From Rhodobacteraceae bacterium Alg231-04 (GTDB lineage Bacteria; Pseudomonadota; Alphaproteobacteria; Rhodobacterales; Rhodobacteraceae), in the NCBI GenBank assembly GCA_900143635.1, contig FREY01000009.1, positions 62,001 through 126,000 on the forward strand: a stretch of DNA of 64,000 nucleotides, written 5' to 3'. The notes beneath the pieces were generated by a model that was given only the letters and a program-made list of their open reading frames with translations, had not been told where the DNA came from and made no database searches. Positions 16,921 through 26,783 of this stretch are shown piece after piece (the first letter of the stretch is position 1; each line of letters begins with the position of its first letter). A program made the position numbers and the translations under genes.

Positions 16921-17531
16921 AGGAAGTCTCCGTCAAAATCATCCAAAGCGGCCGGTTTGGCCTTATGCGGGCCGACATCCAGAACCTCGGCGTCCAGCCC
17001 CAGATCGATATGGGTTGCGATCAGCGCCGACCCGCCGTTGGCAAGGTGGCCACGAACAGCATCCGCAAACATTGCGACGGCCTCCTTATCAAGGCTCACC
17101 GTCGGTTCGTCCATCACCCAGACCGGGCGACCAGTGACCAGCATCCGTGCCAGTCCCAATCGGCGTTTCTGGCCGGCCGACAGGTTGCCGGCATGGCGAT
17201 CCTTCAGCGGCTCCAGCTGATAGGCGGCCAGAGCCGCGTCAATGCCGCGCGCACCAAACACACTGGCCCAGAAGGTCAGATTTTCGGCAACGGTCAGGGT
17301 TGGTTTCAGCCCATCGGCATGGGCCGCATAGGCGATGCGATCCTCGGCACCTTCGATCGCGCCTTTCAAGGGGGGCTGCAGGCCCGCCACCGTGCGCAGC
17401 AGGGTGGTTTTGCCGATCCCATTGGGGCCGCGCAGGATCAGCGCGCAGCCGTCCGCAAGGGTGAAAGCCACCCCCTCCAGCACCGGTACGCCGCCGCGGG
17501 CGATGGACAGATCCGTAACCTTCAGGCTCAT
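16917..17531 (-). CDS. ccmA: Heme exporter ATPase CcmA
   Basis: The 204-residue ABC ATPase has Walker [10 protein letters not shown] (residues 35-43), signature LSAGQKRR, Walker B VWVMDEPT and the H-loop IATHID. It forms the motor of the CcmAB complex for cytochrome c maturation. It is the first ccm gene of the run ccmA-B-C-D-G and lies 51 bases downstream of the Mth938-like gene, so it probably shares its transcript. The window's NapB and NapC are clients of this pathway. Confidence 0.96.
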   Translation of the reverse strand: MSLKVTDLSIARGGVPVLEGVAFTLADGCALILRGPNGIGKTTLLRTVAGLQPPLKGAIEGAEDRIAYAAHADGLKPTLTVAENLTFWASVFGARGIDAALAAYQLEPLKDRHAGNLSAGQKRRLGLARMLVTGRPVWVMDEPTVSLDKEAVAMFADAVRGHLANGGSALIATHIDLGLDAEVLDVGPHKAKPAALDDFDGDFL

Positions 17532-17582
17532 GCCCGCTCTTCACCTTCTTTGTTCACGTAACGCTGACAGGTTAAAACCGGA

Positions 17583-17936
17583 TCAGACCGGCAGAACCGC
17601 AAGTGCGATACGCCGCCCCTCAGAGAGGAGCACATTATATGTCCGGCAAGCTGCCGGAGAATTCATCACTTCGACGCCAAGTCCGGCATCTTCAAGCGCG
17701 CTGCGCAAAGCCGCCGGGATATGGGCAATCTCTGCACCGGTTCCGACAAACAACACGTCCACATCCGGGGCCAATGCCAGCAGCGCCGCCTCGTCGTCGT
17801 ACCCGCCCCAAGGGCCCGTGCCCTTGACACTGGTCAATGTGGCACCTTTAAAAACTTCGCCGCCGATCCGGAAAAAATCATCGCCATAGCCATCCACAGG
17901 CCGCGCATCGCTATAGCTTACTTCATTAAGACGCAT
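17583..17936 (-). CDS. Mth938-like domain protein
   Basis: A 117-residue soluble protein of the Mth938/DUF498 family, also present in mitochondrial NDUFAF3, a complex I assembly factor. Family landmarks are YGDDFFRIGGEVFKGATL near residues 17-34, VLFVGTGAEI near residue 62 and NSPAACRTYNVLLSEGRR near the end. In alphaproteobacteria it is repeatedly found beside secDF and yajC, as here, which has been taken to suggest a role linked to membrane protein insertion. Its molecular activity is unknown. Confidence 0.88.
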   Translation of the reverse strand: MRLNEVSYSDARPVDGYGDDFFRIGGEVFKGATLTSVKGTGPWGGYDDEAALLALAPDVDVLFVGTGAEIAHIPAALRSALEDAGLGVEVMNSPAACRTYNVLLSEGRRIALAVLPV

Positions 17937-17951
17937 CTGGTTTTCTCCCGT

Positions 17952-18716
17952 TTAGTCGAACAGTGGCAGACCGGTCAGCACCGCAACCGTGATCACCGCG
18001 TATGAGGCATAGCGATAGACCTTCTCAAGCCCTGGATCAAACAAGGCTTTGCCGATCATTGTGGTGACCACATAAGGCGCCGCCAGGATCAGCGCAGTCC
18101 AAAGCGCCTGCATGCTGGACAGGCCGCCAAAGACCAGATTGGCCACAATCACTGCATCCAGTGCGGCCAGAAAAACAATGGTATTGGCACGCACCTTTGT
18201 CACATCCCGCGCGCTGGACAGGTAGAAGATGATCACCACTGGTCCGGTCAGCCCGGTCATGCCCCCGACGGTGCCCGCAGCACCGCCAATGCCAAAACGG
18301 CCCGGCCAGCCCATGTTGCCCTGCCAGCGCCAGCCGGTGACAACCGCCGCCAGCGTGAAGCCGATAACACCGGAGGCGACCCAGCGCAGGGTCAGCGCAT
18401 CCAGCTGCGCCATCAGCCACAGACCCAGCGGCACCGTGATGCCCGCAGCGATCGACAGGGCCGCAACCTCTGACTTATCTGCCTCCTTCCAGGCGGCCGG
18501 AAACAGGGCCGCAGTGGAAAACAAGCCGGTGACCCCCATCAGAAACACCACATCCGCCGTTGGCAGAAATATCGTGCCGATGGGGACAAAGATCATCGCC
18601 GTCCCGAAACCAGTGAAGCCGCGGACAATGCCCGCGGCTGCAATGGTCAGGACCATCCAAATCAGCCCTGGGGTCTCCAGGGCTGCCAGAAACGCCTCAG
18701 GCATCAACGTTGGCAA
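17952..18716 (-). CDS. TauE/SafE-family anion exporter-like membrane protein
   Basis: A 254-residue membrane protein with about eight helices. The first repeat has AAAGIVRGFTGFGTAMIFVPIG and the second GGAAGTVGGMTGLTGPVVIIFYL, the two Gly-rich half-motifs of the family. Members move sulfite, sulfoacetate or other small anions across the inner membrane. The start at 18716 overlaps the secF 3' end by 20 bases; an internal ATG at 18704 is an alternative. Placement in the sec/ccm run suggests co-transcription rather than a shared pathway. Confidence 0.88.
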   Translation of the reverse strand: MPTLMPEAFLAALETPGLIWMVLTIAAAGIVRGFTGFGTAMIFVPIGTIFLPTADVVFLMGVTGLFSTAALFPAAWKEADKSEVAALSIAAGITVPLGLWLMAQLDALTLRWVASGVIGFTLAAVVTGWRWQGNMGWPGRFGIGGAAGTVGGMTGLTGPVVIIFYLSSARDVTKVRANTIVFLAALDAVIVANLVFGGLSSMQALWTALILAAPYVVTTMIGKALFDPGLEKVYRYASYAVITVAVLTGLPLFD

Positions 18717-19665
18717 ACTGGTTGCCTGTTGTGCTGGTGGGTTTGGACCAGTCGCGTTTGACGCCCAGATAGAGCAGGATCGCCGAGGCCACGAAGATCG
18801 AGGAGTAAGTCCCCACGATCACGCCCCAGATCATTGCAAACACAAAGCCACGGATCACATCACCGCCCAGAACATAGAGCGAGATCAACGCCAGAAGGGT
18901 GGTGACAGAGGTCATCACAGTCCGGCTGAGGGTCTCGTTGATCGACAGGTTCAGAACCTCGGCCAGTGTCTTTTTCTTGTATTTGCGCAGGTTTTCGCGA
19001 ACCCGGTCAAAGACAACAACAGTATCGTTCAGCGAATAGCCGACGATAGTCAGCAGTGCGGCGATGATGGCCAGATCGAACTTGATCTGCAGTTCCGAGA
19101 AGATGCCGATGGTCAGGATGACGTCATGCACAAGCGCGGCAACCGCGCCGAGCGCAAACTGCCATTCAAAGCGCAGCCAGATGTAGATTAGAACCGCTCC
19201 GATGGCCAAGGCAACCGCCAGAACCGCGGTCTGCACCAGCTCACCGGACACTTTCGGGCCAACGCTTTCCACCGATACGAACTTGATGCCCGGTGCCACC
19301 ACGTCCAGCGTGGTCTGGATGGTGCGGATCATGTCACCCGAAATCGCTTCGCCCTCGTCCTGAGCCTGAATGCGGATCATGGCGACGAATTGATCATCGT
19401 CGAAGGTTGGATCAAAGACCTCGGTGATGGTCACATCGCCCAGCTCCAGCGTCGCCAGCGCATCGCGGTAGCCGCCGACATCCACCTCTTGGGTGCTTTC
19501 GGTGCGGATCGTGGTGCCGCCCCGGAAATCGATGCCAAAGTTGAGGCCCTGGATCATGAAGGAGGCAAAACCCACAACCATCAGCAGCGCCGACAGGCCC
19601 AGCCACAGTTTCCAGCGGCTGAAGAAATCAAAGGAGGTTTGTTTGGGTACTAGTCTCAGCCGCAT
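18697..19665 (-). CDS. secF: Protein translocase subunit SecF
   Basis: SecF pairs with SecD to pull secreted proteins across the membrane with the proton gradient. I chose the ATG at 19665 (MRLRLVPKQTSFDFF) over an upstream alternative start; it falls one base after the secD stop. The 322-residue product has the first helix at about 20-38, the family motif GIDFRGGT right after it, and the C-terminal five-helix bundle with GYSLNDTVVVFDRVREN. It is the third gene of yajC-secD-secF. Confidence 0.96.
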   Translation of the reverse strand: MRLRLVPKQTSFDFFSRWKLWLGLSALLMVVGFASFMIQGLNFGIDFRGGTTIRTESTQEVDVGGYRDALATLELGDVTITEVFDPTFDDDQFVAMIRIQAQDEGEAISGDMIRTIQTTLDVVAPGIKFVSVESVGPKVSGELVQTAVLAVALAIGAVLIYIWLRFEWQFALGAVAALVHDVILTIGIFSELQIKFDLAIIAALLTIVGYSLNDTVVVFDRVRENLRKYKKKTLAEVLNLSINETLSRTVMTSVTTLLALISLYVLGGDVIRGFVFAMIWGVIVGTYSSIFVASAILLYLGVKRDWSKPTSTTGNQFANVDA

Positions 19666-19666
19666 A

Positions 19667-21328
19667 TTACACCTCAATCGTTTTCGGACGGCGCCGGTCA
19701 TACCACATGACGATCATCAGGCGCGTGACGAAGATCGCAGTGAAGACCGAGGTCATGATGCCCAGGCCAAGAGTGATCGCAAAGCCGCGCACCGGGCCAG
19801 AGCCCATGGCGAAGAGGATCACAGCGGTGATGAACGTGGTGATGTTGGCGTCCAGAATGGCGCTCAGCGCCTTGGAGTAGCCCTCATCGATGGCCCGTGC
19901 CGGGCCCCGGCCATTGGCCAGCTCTTCACGGATACGTTCGAAGACCAGAACATTGGCGTCCACCGCCATGCCAACGGTCAGAACGATGCCAGCAATACCC
20001 GGCAGGGTCAGCGTACCGCCAATCAGGCTGAGCGCGCCAAAGATCAGCGCGATGTTCAGCATCAATGCGATATTGGCAAAGATCCCGAACAGACCATAGC
20101 TGAGCGCCATGAAGACCAGAACGCCCACAAAGGCCACAACCGTGGCGACCTTGCCAGCATCAATACTGTCTTGGCCCAGTTCCGGGCCGATGGTGCGTTC
20201 CTCAAGGAAATCCAGACCTGCCGGCAGCGCGCCTGCGCGCAGTAGAACCGCCAGGTTGGTGCTTTCCTCGACCGAGAAATTGCCGGTGATGATACCGGAG
20301 CCGCCGGCAATATGAGCCTGAATGACCGGGGCCGAGACGACCTCGTCATCCAGCACGATTGCAAAGGGCGAACCGATGTTTTCGGCCGTATAGTCGCCAA
20401 AGCGACGCGCACCGGATGTGTTAAAGCGGAAGCTCACCGCCGGGCGACCGTTCTGATCGAACGCAGGCTGTGCATCCGTCAGATCTTCGCCAGTGACAAC
20501 GGCTGCGTTTTCAACAGTGTAATAAGTGCCGCTCTCGTCCTGCGACGGGATGACCTTATTGCCTGCACCGGCGCTGGCGTCCGGATCGCTGCCCCGGCTC
20601 ACAACCGGGTTGAAGGTCAGCTGCGCGGTGGTGCCGATGATGTCTTTCAGTTCGGAGGCCGAGCCGATGCCGGGCACCTGGATCAGGATGCGGTCTGCCC
20701 CCTGGCGCTGAATGGTCGGCTCGCGGGTTCCGACCTCATCGATCCGGCGGCGCACGATTTCCAGCGACTGACGCACGGTACGATCATCGGTTGCCAGTTT
20801 TTCAGCATCCGACAGTTCGATGGTCAGAATGTCCCCGGCGGAGGATACGTCGATGTCATTGGCCCCTGCCCCGGTCAGGCTGGTGACCGGCGTGGCCAGA
20901 CCGCGCACGACTTCCAGCGCGCGGCTCATGCCCTCGGGCTTGGAGATCTTCAGGCGAATCTGATCCTCCGGCCCCTGCTGGCGACGAAAGGTGCCAACGG
21001 TGCCACGTTCAGGCCGCAGCGCATCGCGCACCTCGGGCCAGAGTGCATCCATTCGCGATGCATAGACATCCGCAACCTGCACTTCGGCCAGAAGATGCGC
21101 ACCACCGCGCAAATCCAGACCAAGGTTTACCAGGCCCGAAGGCATCCAGGATGGCCATTGCTCCGCAACCGCCAGACGCTCAGGCGTTTCACCCTTGGTC
21201 TCCAGCTCGATTACGGCGTCATTGGCCTGCTCGACTTTTGTGTAAAACGCATTTGGCAGGGCAAGCATCAAGCCGGTCACACAGACCAGCCAGATCAACA
21301 CCCTCTTCCAGAGATCAATTTGCAGCAT
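19667..21328 (-). CDS. secD: Protein translocase subunit SecD
   Basis: SecD (553 residues) has a large periplasmic P1 domain (residues about 35-370) that grips emerging polypeptides. A six-helix membrane part follows at residues about 380-545. Recognisable blocks are NLGLDLRGGAHLL near residue 68, RIDEVGTREPTIQRQG near 195 and GMAVDANVLVFERIREEL in the membrane domain. The gene lies 34 bases after yajC and one base before secF, so the three are one transcription unit. Confidence 0.97.
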   Translation of the reverse strand: MLQIDLWKRVLIWLVCVTGLMLALPNAFYTKVEQANDAVIELETKGETPERLAVAEQWPSWMPSGLVNLGLDLRGGAHLLAEVQVADVYASRMDALWPEVRDALRPERGTVGTFRRQQGPEDQIRLKISKPEGMSRALEVVRGLATPVTSLTGAGANDIDVSSAGDILTIELSDAEKLATDDRTVRQSLEIVRRRIDEVGTREPTIQRQGADRILIQVPGIGSASELKDIIGTTAQLTFNPVVSRGSDPDASAGAGNKVIPSQDESGTYYTVENAAVVTGEDLTDAQPAFDQNGRPAVSFRFNTSGARRFGDYTAENIGSPFAIVLDDEVVSAPVIQAHIAGGSGIITGNFSVEESTNLAVLLRAGALPAGLDFLEERTIGPELGQDSIDAGKVATVVAFVGVLVFMALSYGLFGIFANIALMLNIALIFGALSLIGGTLTLPGIAGIVLTVGMAVDANVLVFERIREELANGRGPARAIDEGYSKALSAILDANITTFITAVILFAMGSGPVRGFAITLGLGIMTSVFTAIFVTRLMIVMWYDRRRPKTIEV

Positions 21329-21362
21329 TGCCCTGCCTTTTCAGTATGTTATAGTGCGAAAC

Positions 21363-21647
21363 TTAAGACGCGGGTTCGGTCTTGTTCAGCACTTGAGCAA
21401 TGGTTGCCTTGACGATGCGAACTTTGACGCCGTCGGCAATTTCAACTTCAACTTCACCGTCTTCTTTGACTTTGGAGACTTTGCCGATCATGCCGCCCTG
21501 GGTCACCACCTGATCACGCACGCGCAGCTGGTCGATCATCTTCTGATGCTCTTTCACCTTTTTCTGCTGCGGACGGATCAGCAGGAAGTACATGATACCG
21601 AAAATCAGGATGAGCGGGAGAAACTGACCGAGTGCGGCGGGATCCAT
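21363..21647 (-). CDS. yajC: Preprotein translocase subunit YajC
   Basis: A small membrane protein accessory to SecDF. The ATG at 21647 has AAAGGAAT upstream and gives 94 residues beginning MDPAALGQFLPLILIFG; upstream in-frame codons look non-coding. The single helix (residues about 8-23) is followed by FLLIRPQQKKVKEHQKM, the YajC signature, and a small beta domain with VVTQGGMIGKV. It is the first gene of the sec/ccm run, so the promoter should lie in the roughly 190-base spacer shared with the MscS gene. Confidence 0.95.
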   Translation of the reverse strand: MDPAALGQFLPLILIFGIMYFLLIRPQQKKVKEHQKMIDQLRVRDQVVTQGGMIGKVSKVKEDGEVEVEIADGVKVRIVKATIAQVLNKTEPAS

Positions 21648-21838
21648 GGGGTATTCCTTTTGACAGTAGAACGCGCCCCGGAATTGGGGCGCAAATTTGA
21701 ACGGGAACCTATGCGCTGCGCCCCGGCATTGCAAGGCGGCCCGCAGGCGCATTTCCCCCATAAAAACTCGGCCATTGTGGCTTTGCTGCTCTAGGCAGTT
21801 GTGCCAACTCGCCTATAGTCGAGGTAAGAGGTGTTTTT

Positions 21839-23491
21839 ATGATGTTGATGAACCGGTTATCCGGCGCTTTTCGCAGCTTTCCCGCCTTGCTCGCAGCAGC
21901 GTTTTTATTGTCGATGGGCGCGCTTTCAGCGCAGGAAACGCCGCCGCAGACAATTGTCACAGAAGAGGAGGAGCCTGGGGTCTTTCAGGCACCCGTCGTC
22001 ATTGATGGGGAAGAACTGTTTACTCTGCGTGGTTCCTCTGCCCTTCCGGCTGAAGAACGCGCCGCCAATGTTGCAGAACGTCTCATCACGGTAGCTGAAA
22101 ACCCGGTTGGGCCCAAAGTGGTGATTACCTTTGAGCCCAGTAGCCTTGGTATCGATATTTACGCCGACGGTAACGAGATCACGTCGGTCACCAAAGCCGA
22201 CGCCGAGCTGGAACAACTGGACATCAATGTCTTGGCACGCGTCCAGGCCGACGCCATCACCGAAGCCATACTAGCCTACCGTACTGCACGCACGGATGAG
22301 GCCCTGATCAGCTCGGTCATCGAAGTGGGCCTCTGGACCGTTGGGTTCGCCATATTTTGCTTTGTAATGCATTGGCTCTACCGGCGCCTGAAACGCCGTA
22401 TCACCAAGCTGGTTCACCGACATTTCGCTTCTGTTGAAAATGCGACCAACGCGAAGGTTCAGGCAGAAGCTATCGCTGCATTGATCCGCTATGGTGTAAA
22501 TTTCGTCCTGCTAACGTTGTTTTTCCTAGGCACATATTACTACCTCAGCTTCATTCTCTTGGCTTTCCCAGAAACCAAATATGTTGCTCAGATCCTTCTG
22601 ACATATGTGACCGAGCCGGTGCTGCACATTGTGCTCGGATTCATCCGCTACATACCGAACTTGATCACACTTGGTATCATCGCCCTCCTGACACAGTATG
22701 TAATCAAGGGGATGCGGGTCTTCTTTGACGCGGTCGCCGCTGGCACGTTTGACCTCGGCGATTTTGAAAAGCACTGGATCAACCCCACTTTCAACATCCT
22801 GCGGGTCATCCTGATCCTGATCGCCTTGGTTTTTGCCTTCCCCTATATTCCCGGCTCGGATTCAGCCGCGTTTCAGGGGCTCACCATTCTGTTGGGCGCG
22901 ATGTTGTCGCTTGGCGCAAATTCGGTTGTTGGCAACGTCCTGGCCGGGCTTTTTGTGATCTACCGCCGCTCCACCTCCATCGGCGACCGTATCAAAGTCG
23001 GAGAGCATATTGGTGATGTGGTCCAGATCAAACTGATGGAGACCCACCTGAAGTCCATCAAAAATGAACTGATCTCGATCCCCAACGCACAGCTCCTGAA
23101 TTCAGAAGTGGTGAATTTCTCCAAACAGACCGATGGCCGGGGGCTGCTGCTACATACAACCGTTGGCATCGGCTACGAGGAGACCCCCGCCAAGGTCCAA
23201 GCCATGCTGATCGAGGCCGCCCGGCGTACAGACGGCCTTAAAAACTCTCCAGAACCCTTTGTTCTTTGGGCTGCTTTAGCGGATTACGCGATCAATTATC
23301 AGGTGAACGCCTACTCAACTCGCGGCGCTGAAATCCCGCGCATCAAATCTGACCTGCACCAGAACATCGTCGCGGTGTTTAACGAAAACAAAGTGCAGAT
23401 CATGACACCGAGCTATATCGCCGACACGCCCGATCCAAAGATCGCGGAAAACGAGTGGGACGGGAAGCTGGCCCGTGTAGAGAAAAGCTAA
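21839..23491 (+). CDS. MscS-family mechanosensitive ion channel
   Basis: A 550-residue membrane protein, larger than E. coli MscS (286). It has a signal peptide (residues about 10-30), a periplasmic domain of about 120 residues, and four or five helices between residues 150 and 330. The MscS pore and beta domain follow, with LGANSVVGNVLAGLFVIYRRSTSIGDRIKV near residues 355-385 and SIPNAQLLNSEVVNFSK near 420. Such channels release solutes on osmotic downshock. An AAGAGG ribosome site precedes the start. It is divergent to yajC and appears AT-richer than the sec genes. Confidence 0.9.
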   Translation: MMLMNRLSGAFRSFPALLAAAFLLSMGALSAQETPPQTIVTEEEEPGVFQAPVVIDGEELFTLRGSSALPAEERAANVAERLITVAENPVGPKVVITFEPSSLGIDIYADGNEITSVTKADAELEQLDINVLARVQADAITEAILAYRTARTDEALISSVIEVGLWTVGFAIFCFVMHWLYRRLKRRITKLVHRHFASVENATNAKVQAEAIAALIRYGVNFVLLTLFFLGTYYYLSFILLAFPETKYVAQILLTYVTEPVLHIVLGFIRYIPNLITLGIIALLTQYVIKGMRVFFDAVAAGTFDLGDFEKHWINPTFNILRVILILIALVFAFPYIPGSDSAAFQGLTILLGAMLSLGANSVVGNVLAGLFVIYRRSTSIGDRIKVGEHIGDVVQIKLMETHLKSIKNELISIPNAQLLNSEVVNFSKQTDGRGLLLHTTVGIGYEETPAKVQAMLIEAARRTDGLKNSPEPFVLWAALADYAINYQVNAYSTRGAEIPRIKSDLHQNIVAVFNENKVQIMTPSYIADTPDPKIAENEWDGKLARVEKS

Positions 23492-23646
23492 GGGCATCGC
23501 CCGCCGCATGGGAGCGGTTCGGACGATACCCGACCTTTCGGCTGGGCGGGACTTCTCTATCGGGGTACATCTGCGCTTCCCCTTTCTGCCCCCTTGCGGC
23601 ATAGGTAAAACCACTGATTCAAATCCTTTCAAGGAGCGAGAGAGAC

Positions 23647-24939
23647 ATGCATGACATCCGTGCAATCCGCGAAAACCCTGCCGCTTTTGATGCCGCCGTT
23701 GCCCGGCGCGGGGATGCTCCGGTGTCCTCCTCCATCCTCGCTCTGGACGAAGAGCGCCGCACCAAGATCCAGGCGGCTGAAACCGCACAGGCCGACCAGA
23801 ACAAAGCTGCCAAGCTGATCGGTGCCGCCAAGGCCAAAGGCGACGACGCCGAATTCGAGCGTCTGCGCAGTGAAGTCGCCGGCAAAAAGGCCGAGGTCGC
23901 CCAGTTGCAGACCGAAGCCAAAGAGCTGGACGCCAAGCTGACCGCCGCTTTGGAGGTGATCCCGAACCTCGTCCACGAAGACACCCCGCTGGGCGAAGAC
24001 GAGAACGACAACGTCGAGATCCGCAAATGGGGCGAGCCCTTTGTTCCGGGCTTTGAAGCCAAAGAGCATTTCGAGATCGAAGCCGTGAAATCCGGCATGG
24101 ATTTCGAGACCGCCGCCAAACTGTCCGGCAGCCGTTTTGTGGTACTGTCGGGTGCCATCGCCCGCGTCCACCGCGCACTGGCCCAGTTCATGGTGAACAC
24201 CCATGTCGATGAAAACGGCCTGACCGAGACCTGGACCCCGGTGCTGGTACGCGAAGAAATGATGTATGGCACCGGTCAGCTGCCGAAGTTCGGCGAAGAC
24301 AGCTATCAAACCACCAATGGCTGGTGGCTGGTGCCCACGGCCGAGGTGACGCTGACCAATATCGTCAACAACGCCACCGTCGACGAATCCTACCTGCCCC
24401 GTCGCTATGTCGCACAGACCCAGTGTTTCCGCTCGGAAGCGGGCAGCGCCGGCCGGGATACATCCGGCATGCTGCGTCAGCACCAGTTTGAAAAGGTGGA
24501 GATGGTTTCGATCACCCACCCCGACAACAGCATCGAAGAGCACGCCCGTATGACGCGCTGCGCCGAGGGCATCCTTGAAAAACTGGGGCTGGCCTATCGT
24601 ACCGTGGTTCTGTGCACCGGCGACACCGGCTTTGGCGCGCAGCGCACCCATGACATCGAGGTCTGGCTGCCGGGTCAAAACACCTACCGCGAGATCTCCT
24701 CGATCTCGGTCTGTGGTGACTTTCAAGCCCGCCGCATGAATGCCCGTTTCAAACCCGCCGATGGTGGCAAGCCGGGGTTTGTTCATACGCTGAACGGGTC
24801 CGGCCTCGCCGTGGGCCGTTGCCTTATCGCGGTTCTGGAAAACGGTCAGCAGGAAGACGGGTCGATCAAACTGCCCGAAGTTCTGGCGCCCTATACCGGT
24901 GGCAAGCTGACCCTGACCGCTGAGGGCACGCTGGCCTGA
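23647..24939 (+). CDS. serS: Seryl-tRNA synthetase
   Basis: SerRS charges tRNA-Ser in the cytoplasm. The 430-residue length is standard. The N-terminal antiparallel coiled-coil arm lies at residues about 30-105. Class II motif 2 is seen as [21 protein letters not shown] near residue 260 and motif 3 as [18 protein letters not shown] near 385. Serine-pocket residues follow the family pattern. AAGGAG precedes the start. A perfect hairpin terminator follows, so the gene is monocistronic. Confidence 0.98.
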   Translation: MHDIRAIRENPAAFDAAVARRGDAPVSSSILALDEERRTKIQAAETAQADQNKAAKLIGAAKAKGDDAEFERLRSEVAGKKAEVAQLQTEAKELDAKLTAALEVIPNLVHEDTPLGEDENDNVEIRKWGEPFVPGFEAKEHFEIEAVKSGMDFETAAKLSGSRFVVLSGAIARVHRALAQFMVNTHVDENGLTETWTPVLVREEMMYGTGQLPKFGEDSYQTTNGWWLVPTAEVTLTNIVNNATVDESYLPRRYVAQTQCFRSEAGSAGRDTSGMLRQHQFEKVEMVSITHPDNSIEEHARMTRCAEGILEKLGLAYRTVVLCTGDTGFGAQRTHDIEVWLPGQNTYREISSISVCGDFQARRMNARFKPADGGKPGFVHTLNGSGLAVGRCLIAVLENGQQEDGSIKLPEVLAPYTGGKLTLTAEGTLA

Positions 24940-24964
24940 TCCGCCAGCCCAGGTCCGAAAACAG

Positions 24965-24997
24965 AAACCGGCGCCACAAGGGCGCCGGTTTTCTTTT
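24965..24997 (+). terminator. Intrinsic terminator of serS
   Basis: AAACCGGCGCC (24965-24975), loop ACAAG, GGCGCCGGTTT (24981-24991), then TCTTTT. It may also work in the other direction for the convergent HhH gene. Confidence 0.9.
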
Positions 24998-25009
24998 GCA
25001 ATAGGGCCA

Positions 25010-25678
25010 TCAGGACTGTTTTTTGTCCTTCTTCGGCTTTTTGTCTTTTTGCGATTTGCTGTCCAGGATCCGCTTGGCCTTGGCCTTCTCGCGCGCGATC
25101 GCTTTCTTTGCTTTGGCTTTCAGCTTTTTCGCTTTGACCTTGGCCTTTTCCTTGGCCTTGGCGAATTCCTCGGCCAATGCCTGTGCCTGTTTGGCCGACT
25201 TGCGCGCCTTGGCTTTGGCTTTGGCGGCTTTTTCTTCCGCAGCAATCCGCGCGGCTTTTTCCGCAGCCGCCTTTTCAAGCGCCGCTTTTACTTCAGCCGA
25301 AAGCGTCTGGGGTTTCGGTTCGGCTTTGCGTTTCACGGGCTGTTTGTCCGCTGACGCTTTGGCGGCGTTTTTGGCCGCAGGCTTCGCCGCAGGTTTAGCA
25401 TCAGGCTTCGCCGCAGGTTTGGCTGCAGGCTTGGCCGCAGGCTTCGCCGCGGATTTGGTCACGGGCTTGGCAGCGGCTGGTGCCGTGCCGTTTTGTTTCG
25501 CGTTATGCGCTGTCACAGCCGTCTTAATTCGTTTCACCCGTGCTACCCCTACACCCTGAATTTTCAATAGATCCGCTTCTGCAGCAGAGGACAGATCCTC
25601 AACCGTGGAAATCCCCACGCCCTGAAGGGCCTTTGCCAAGGCAGGCCCGATCCCCTGCAGTTTTGTAAGTGCTGTCAT
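25010..25678 (-). CDS. Helix-hairpin-helix protein with histone-H1-like Lys/Ala-rich tail
   Basis: A 222-residue protein with two parts. Residues about 1-60 (MTALTKLQGIGPALAKALQG, then LKIQGVGVARVKRIKTA) carry tandem helix-hairpin-helix motifs, a non-specific DNA-binding fold. The remainder is low-complexity: a run of AAKP/AAKPD repeats at about residues 70-105, then a long Ala/Lys/Glu helical region and a KDKKPKKDKK end. This composition resembles eukaryotic H1 and bacterial H1-like proteins. I infer a nucleoid-associated or chromosome-compacting role. The ATG at 25678 was chosen because the HhH domain starts there. Confidence 0.65.
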   Translation of the reverse strand: MTALTKLQGIGPALAKALQGVGISTVEDLSSAAEADLLKIQGVGVARVKRIKTAVTAHNAKQNGTAPAAAKPVTKSAAKPAAKPAAKPAAKPDAKPAAKPAAKNAAKASADKQPVKRKAEPKPQTLSAEVKAALEKAAAEKAARIAAEEKAAKAKAKARKSAKQAQALAEEFAKAKEKAKVKAKKLKAKAKKAIAREKAKAKRILDSKSQKDKKPKKDKKQS

Positions 25679-25832
25679 GTCTTGCTCTACTCCCCTTTTC
25701 AAATATCCCGATGCAATTGCATTCGCCGCCAGAGGCACCCATGCGCCCTGGCGGTTTATCATCTCTTTGCTAATAGTTGCCTATTCCTGCCACGGGAACA
25801 ACTGCGACACCTTCGCCCAGACACAGAACACG

Positions 25833-26783
25833 TCAGGGAAAGGGCACCAGACGGCTGTTGTCTTCATCCCAGAGCTTCAGGCTCAATGCCCTGACCGCCT
25901 CTGCAAAGCCGATACGGCGCGGTGCCATTTCAGCGGGCATTTCGTGGTGGCAGCGCCGCAGCCGATAGCTGGGAATACGGGCGTTGAAATGATGTATGTC
26001 GTGCAGCGTTATATTGGCTACCGCCATGTCGAAAAACCAACCGAAGTCCAGACAGGATGATCCTTGCAACGCCGCCACCTGAGGGTTCAGATCCGGTCGC
26101 CGGTCCCAGTAGGTGTCCTCAAAGTTATGCTGCAAATAGACCAGAAACACACCGATCATGCCGCCCAGAAAGGAAAACCCCAACCAGACCAGCAGCCCGG
26201 CAGGACCAGCCAGCGCATAAAGCGTGCCAAGGAAAACAATGATCGAAAGGTTGTGCAGCAGCACGCCGACAATGCCGAACTCAGCAGTATTCTTCGGCCA
26301 CCGGTAGCGAATAAAATAGGTAAAAGCTGCCCCCAGCGGAATCAACACAAAGGGGTTGCGATACAGGCGGTAACCGATCCTTTCAATCAACCCGGCCTGT
26401 TGCCACTCGCGCAGGGTCATCGTGTGGATCTCACCGGTTTCGCGATGCTCCAGGTTGCCGATATTGGAATGATGCAGGTTGTGGTTCTGCTTCATCACCT
26501 CGAAGGGCGCAAAAGTGAACGGGGACAGAACATGCCCCGCCAGTTCGTTTTGCAGCCGTGTTTCAAAAAGAGAATGATGGCCGGTGTCATGTTGCAGCAC
26601 ATAGAGGCGGACCGCCGCAAAGGCATGCACAATGCCCGCAGGCCACATCAGATACCACTGACCAGAGAGCTTTATTGCAAGCCACAGCGACAGGAAATAG
26701 ACCGCAAAGGTCCCGAAATAGCTGAGCGCCGCCAGCCTGTTGTCCTTGTGACAGTATCTGCGTGTATAGGTTCTGAGGTCCAT
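25833..26783 (-). CDS. Membrane fatty acid desaturase
   Basis: A 316-residue integral membrane di-iron desaturase. All three histidine boxes are present: HDTGHH at residues 65-70, HNLHH at about 101-105 and HDIHH near residue 264. Four or more hydrophobic helices separate them. The box pattern (HDxGHH, HxxHH, HxxHH) fits acyl-lipid omega-type desaturases acting on membrane lipids; substrate and double-bond position cannot be told. The gene is monocistronic. The 247-base region upstream, up to the next gene, shows nothing recognisable. Confidence 0.88.
   Translation of the reverse strand: MDLRTYTRRYCHKDNRLAALSYFGTFAVYFLSLWLAIKLSGQWYLMWPAGIVHAFAAVRLYVLQHDTGHHSLFETRLQNELAGHVLSPFTFAPFEVMKQNHNLHHSNIGNLEHRETGEIHTMTLREWQQAGLIERIGYRLYRNPFVLIPLGAAFTYFIRYRWPKNTAEFGIVGVLLHNLSIIVFLGTLYALAGPAGLLVWLGFSFLGGMIGVFLVYLQHNFEDTYWDRRPDLNPQVAALQGSSCLDFGWFFDMAVANITLHDIHHFNARIPSYRLRRCHHEMPAEMAPRRIGFAEAVRALSLKLWDEDNSRLVPFP

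Noticed and set aside
25380-25460. Tandem repeat resembling a CRISPR or satellite
   Set aside because: The repeats encode the AAKP-type protein tail of the HhH gene in frame and have no spacers.
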